Of a stretch of DNA of 45,614 nt, positions 45,501 through 45,614 are shown piece by piece. The stretch is taken from assembly GCA_947463095.1 (NCBI GenBank), contig CANHRE010000011.1, positions 1-45,614 of the forward strand, written 5' to 3'. This DNA comes from Flavobacteriales bacterium. Lineage in GTDB: Bacteria > Bacteroidota > Bacteroidia > NS11-12g > UBA955. The notes under the pieces were generated by a model. The model saw only the letters and a program-made list of their open reading frames with translations, ran no database searches and was not told the DNA's origin. The position numbers and the translations under genes are program-made. Position 1 is the first letter of the stretch. Every line of letters begins with the position of its first letter.

Positions 45501-45614
45501 ATCGGCACCAAAGGAAAGTTCAGCAGTAAATACCGGAGGAATAATGACTGTATCGTAATAGATGGTCGGACAATCTTCCGGGTTGTTAATCATGTGGGTG
45601 ATGATGTATTTCCC
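42573..45614 (-). CDS. Large PKD/Ig-repeat surface protein with CHU_C domain (5' end outside window)
   Basis: At least 1013 residues; the frame is open through the right edge, so the N-terminus is missing. It consists of repeated beta modules, each with conserved cysteines and recurring phrases such as DTVQLFVND, DKDTVCVKV and KTTRSVTLKV. A PKD domain follows (FTGTPLQGCEPLVSSF, WNFGNGDTSTQANPVG, YPKWGKYTVTLTVTN), and a CHU_C domain ends the protein (FIPNAFTPDQAGPNF, VFNRWGEKLFE, GWDGKANGVDCQQDVYAYF). It should be a type IX-exported surface adhesin or motility protein. A second CHU_C gene lies directly downstream, with a terminator between them. Confidence 0.88.
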   Translation of the reverse strand, partial: GKYIITHMINNPEDCPTIYYDTVIIPPVFTAELSFGADTFACFGSSITFAPRITNGPAPYRYRWATPHNHKSGDTLNSFTAKITQDSIIALLITDNNGCVDDDTIKVYVKPLPVVDLGPDQRICTYEKNTFDAQHADTVRYLWFPNSDTTRTITVNRANKYSVRVTETKWKCFGFDTVQLFVNDTVVADAGKDKNLCFKDTLLIFANGRPATQKLNFTWNNITSNIPMGTLNSIRIFPSTDQCYELYLSVTQDKHTCEDKDTVCVKVLKLPDLRASVPARCYDYGDRNLGIESGLESKFGKNVRFWCPKDTLMVTNQGASYIYRTSRIKNSDLQGGNRRSDMIWTSYTDAVTGCFNKDSFRITTNGNPIVQLQDRIYCQDKGCALMDSSIIIPKVKTGALYNWNIFGAPSGVPVSTLIKDKNQGTGLPPNYEFCFGDVTEDFYAGKYDMAFFIQDPITGCFTRDTAKIDIIGEPKAKVLSFPQVCLNDDTVDLNDYVTLNGVTNPTGGRWFAIARNADRSDPGLKSAVLNGRYFVPASGDGDWEFKYVHLATGCLATDSGTLVVKPLPKMTMPANMRVCSIDPPINLAPTFVSPVGGTGVWSGKRLSGSGNSIFTPGTNNAATVEGPYSLVYRYTDPFGCSIRDSFQILVQSTPSLTILTPKPGSICDDQTLNLNSRLRWSPGVQWTTTGDGSFSAQDTSSIYTPGSADKTTRSVTLKVRNVAPTPNVCPAVRDSILVNIHPYPQVDFTGTPLQGCEPLVSSFSSVVSNLPASTLAYKWNFGNGDTSTQANPVGIIYPKWGKYTVTLTVTNTAGPCATTVSKPDYVDVWPVPVAQFTSDPQFYTTIALPKFQFFNQSSIGDNSLLRNLWVFGSGKPIDTSTQRDPFFAYGKDTATYLVTLFVTSDKGCKDTAYRTLKIGPDIIVFIPNAFTPDQAGPNFNNTFNVVAQNFSSFKMVVFNRWGEKLFETNDVNKGWDGKANGVDCQQDVYAYFVELTSYEGKVYKFPGTVTLLR

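Overview
The window is a piece of a Bacteroidota chromosome. The evidence is consistent across the sequence: promoters of the form TTG-N18/19-TAnnTTTG (or TTCG), type IX secretion C-terminal domains of both kinds (the short 'YPNP' type and the gliding-motility CHU_C type), a short ATP synthase epsilon subunit next to atpD, zinc-free type B ribosomal protein L31, a tig-clpP-clpX cluster, a GlmU-related sugar nucleotidyltransferase-like protein, and UMF1, POT and OPT transporters. I do not assign a genus.

Layout. (1) 1-1040: an acyl-ACP desaturase. (2) About 1.1-7.99 kb: an accessory block, visibly AT-richer than its surroundings. It holds a WYL-domain regulator, a membrane-anchored propeller/AraC-type regulator broken by one in-frame TAG, a divergent pair of secreted proteins (a type IX substrate and a GIGT-repeat tail-fibre-like protein), decayed gene remnants and clustered palindromic repeats. 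A 44-bp repeat occurs in direct orientation on both sides of the block (1131-1174 and 7774-7817). (3) 7.99-14.5 kb: a DUF4199-type membrane protein, atpD-atpC, pruA and an OmpR-family two-component pair. (4) 14.5-19.1 kb: a minus-strand run fbaB-accD-gcvH, then a tightly overlapping plus-strand run of GNAT acetyltransferase, polysaccharide deacetylase and glycosyltransferase. (5) 19.1-23.4 kb: a minus-strand run of Fur-family regulator, purA, CoA-binding protein and glycosyltransferase, with a UDP-sugar dehydrogenase upstream. (6) 23.4-29.4 kb: a peptide-uptake block (OPT transporter, two POT transporters) behind a phosphoribosyltransferase. (7) 29.5-33.7 kb: L31 type B, sugar nucleotidyltransferase-like protein, bifunctional RelA/SpoT and tRNA-Leu(UAG). 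(8) 33.9-39 kb: a YCII/muconolactone-isomerase-like protein, tig-clpP-clpX and a UMF1 transporter. (9) 39-45.6 kb: two consecutive very large surface proteins with CHU_C domains; the second runs off the window.

Most of the window is housekeeping: lipid synthesis (desaturase, AccD), central carbon and one-carbon metabolism (aldolase, GcvH, PruA), energy (F1 beta/epsilon), purines (PurA), stringent response and proteolysis. Several genes feed the cell envelope (UDP-sugar dehydrogenase, two glycosyltransferases, deacetylase, CHU_C proteins).

The best candidate for something undescribed is 2.6-6.8 kb. There a one-piece regulator (signal peptide, propeller-like ectodomain, one membrane helix, cytoplasmic AraC-type helix-turn-helix, no kinase) is divergent from two surface-protein genes, with a tandem decamer (CAAAATTGTC twice, 13-bp period) between them. 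The nonsense codon in the regulator means the locus is either newly inactivated or mis-sequenced. A second useful signal is a perfect 7-1-7 palindrome over the start codon of the Fur-family gene, which looks like an autoregulatory operator. All calls rest on reading the sequence; no database search was run.
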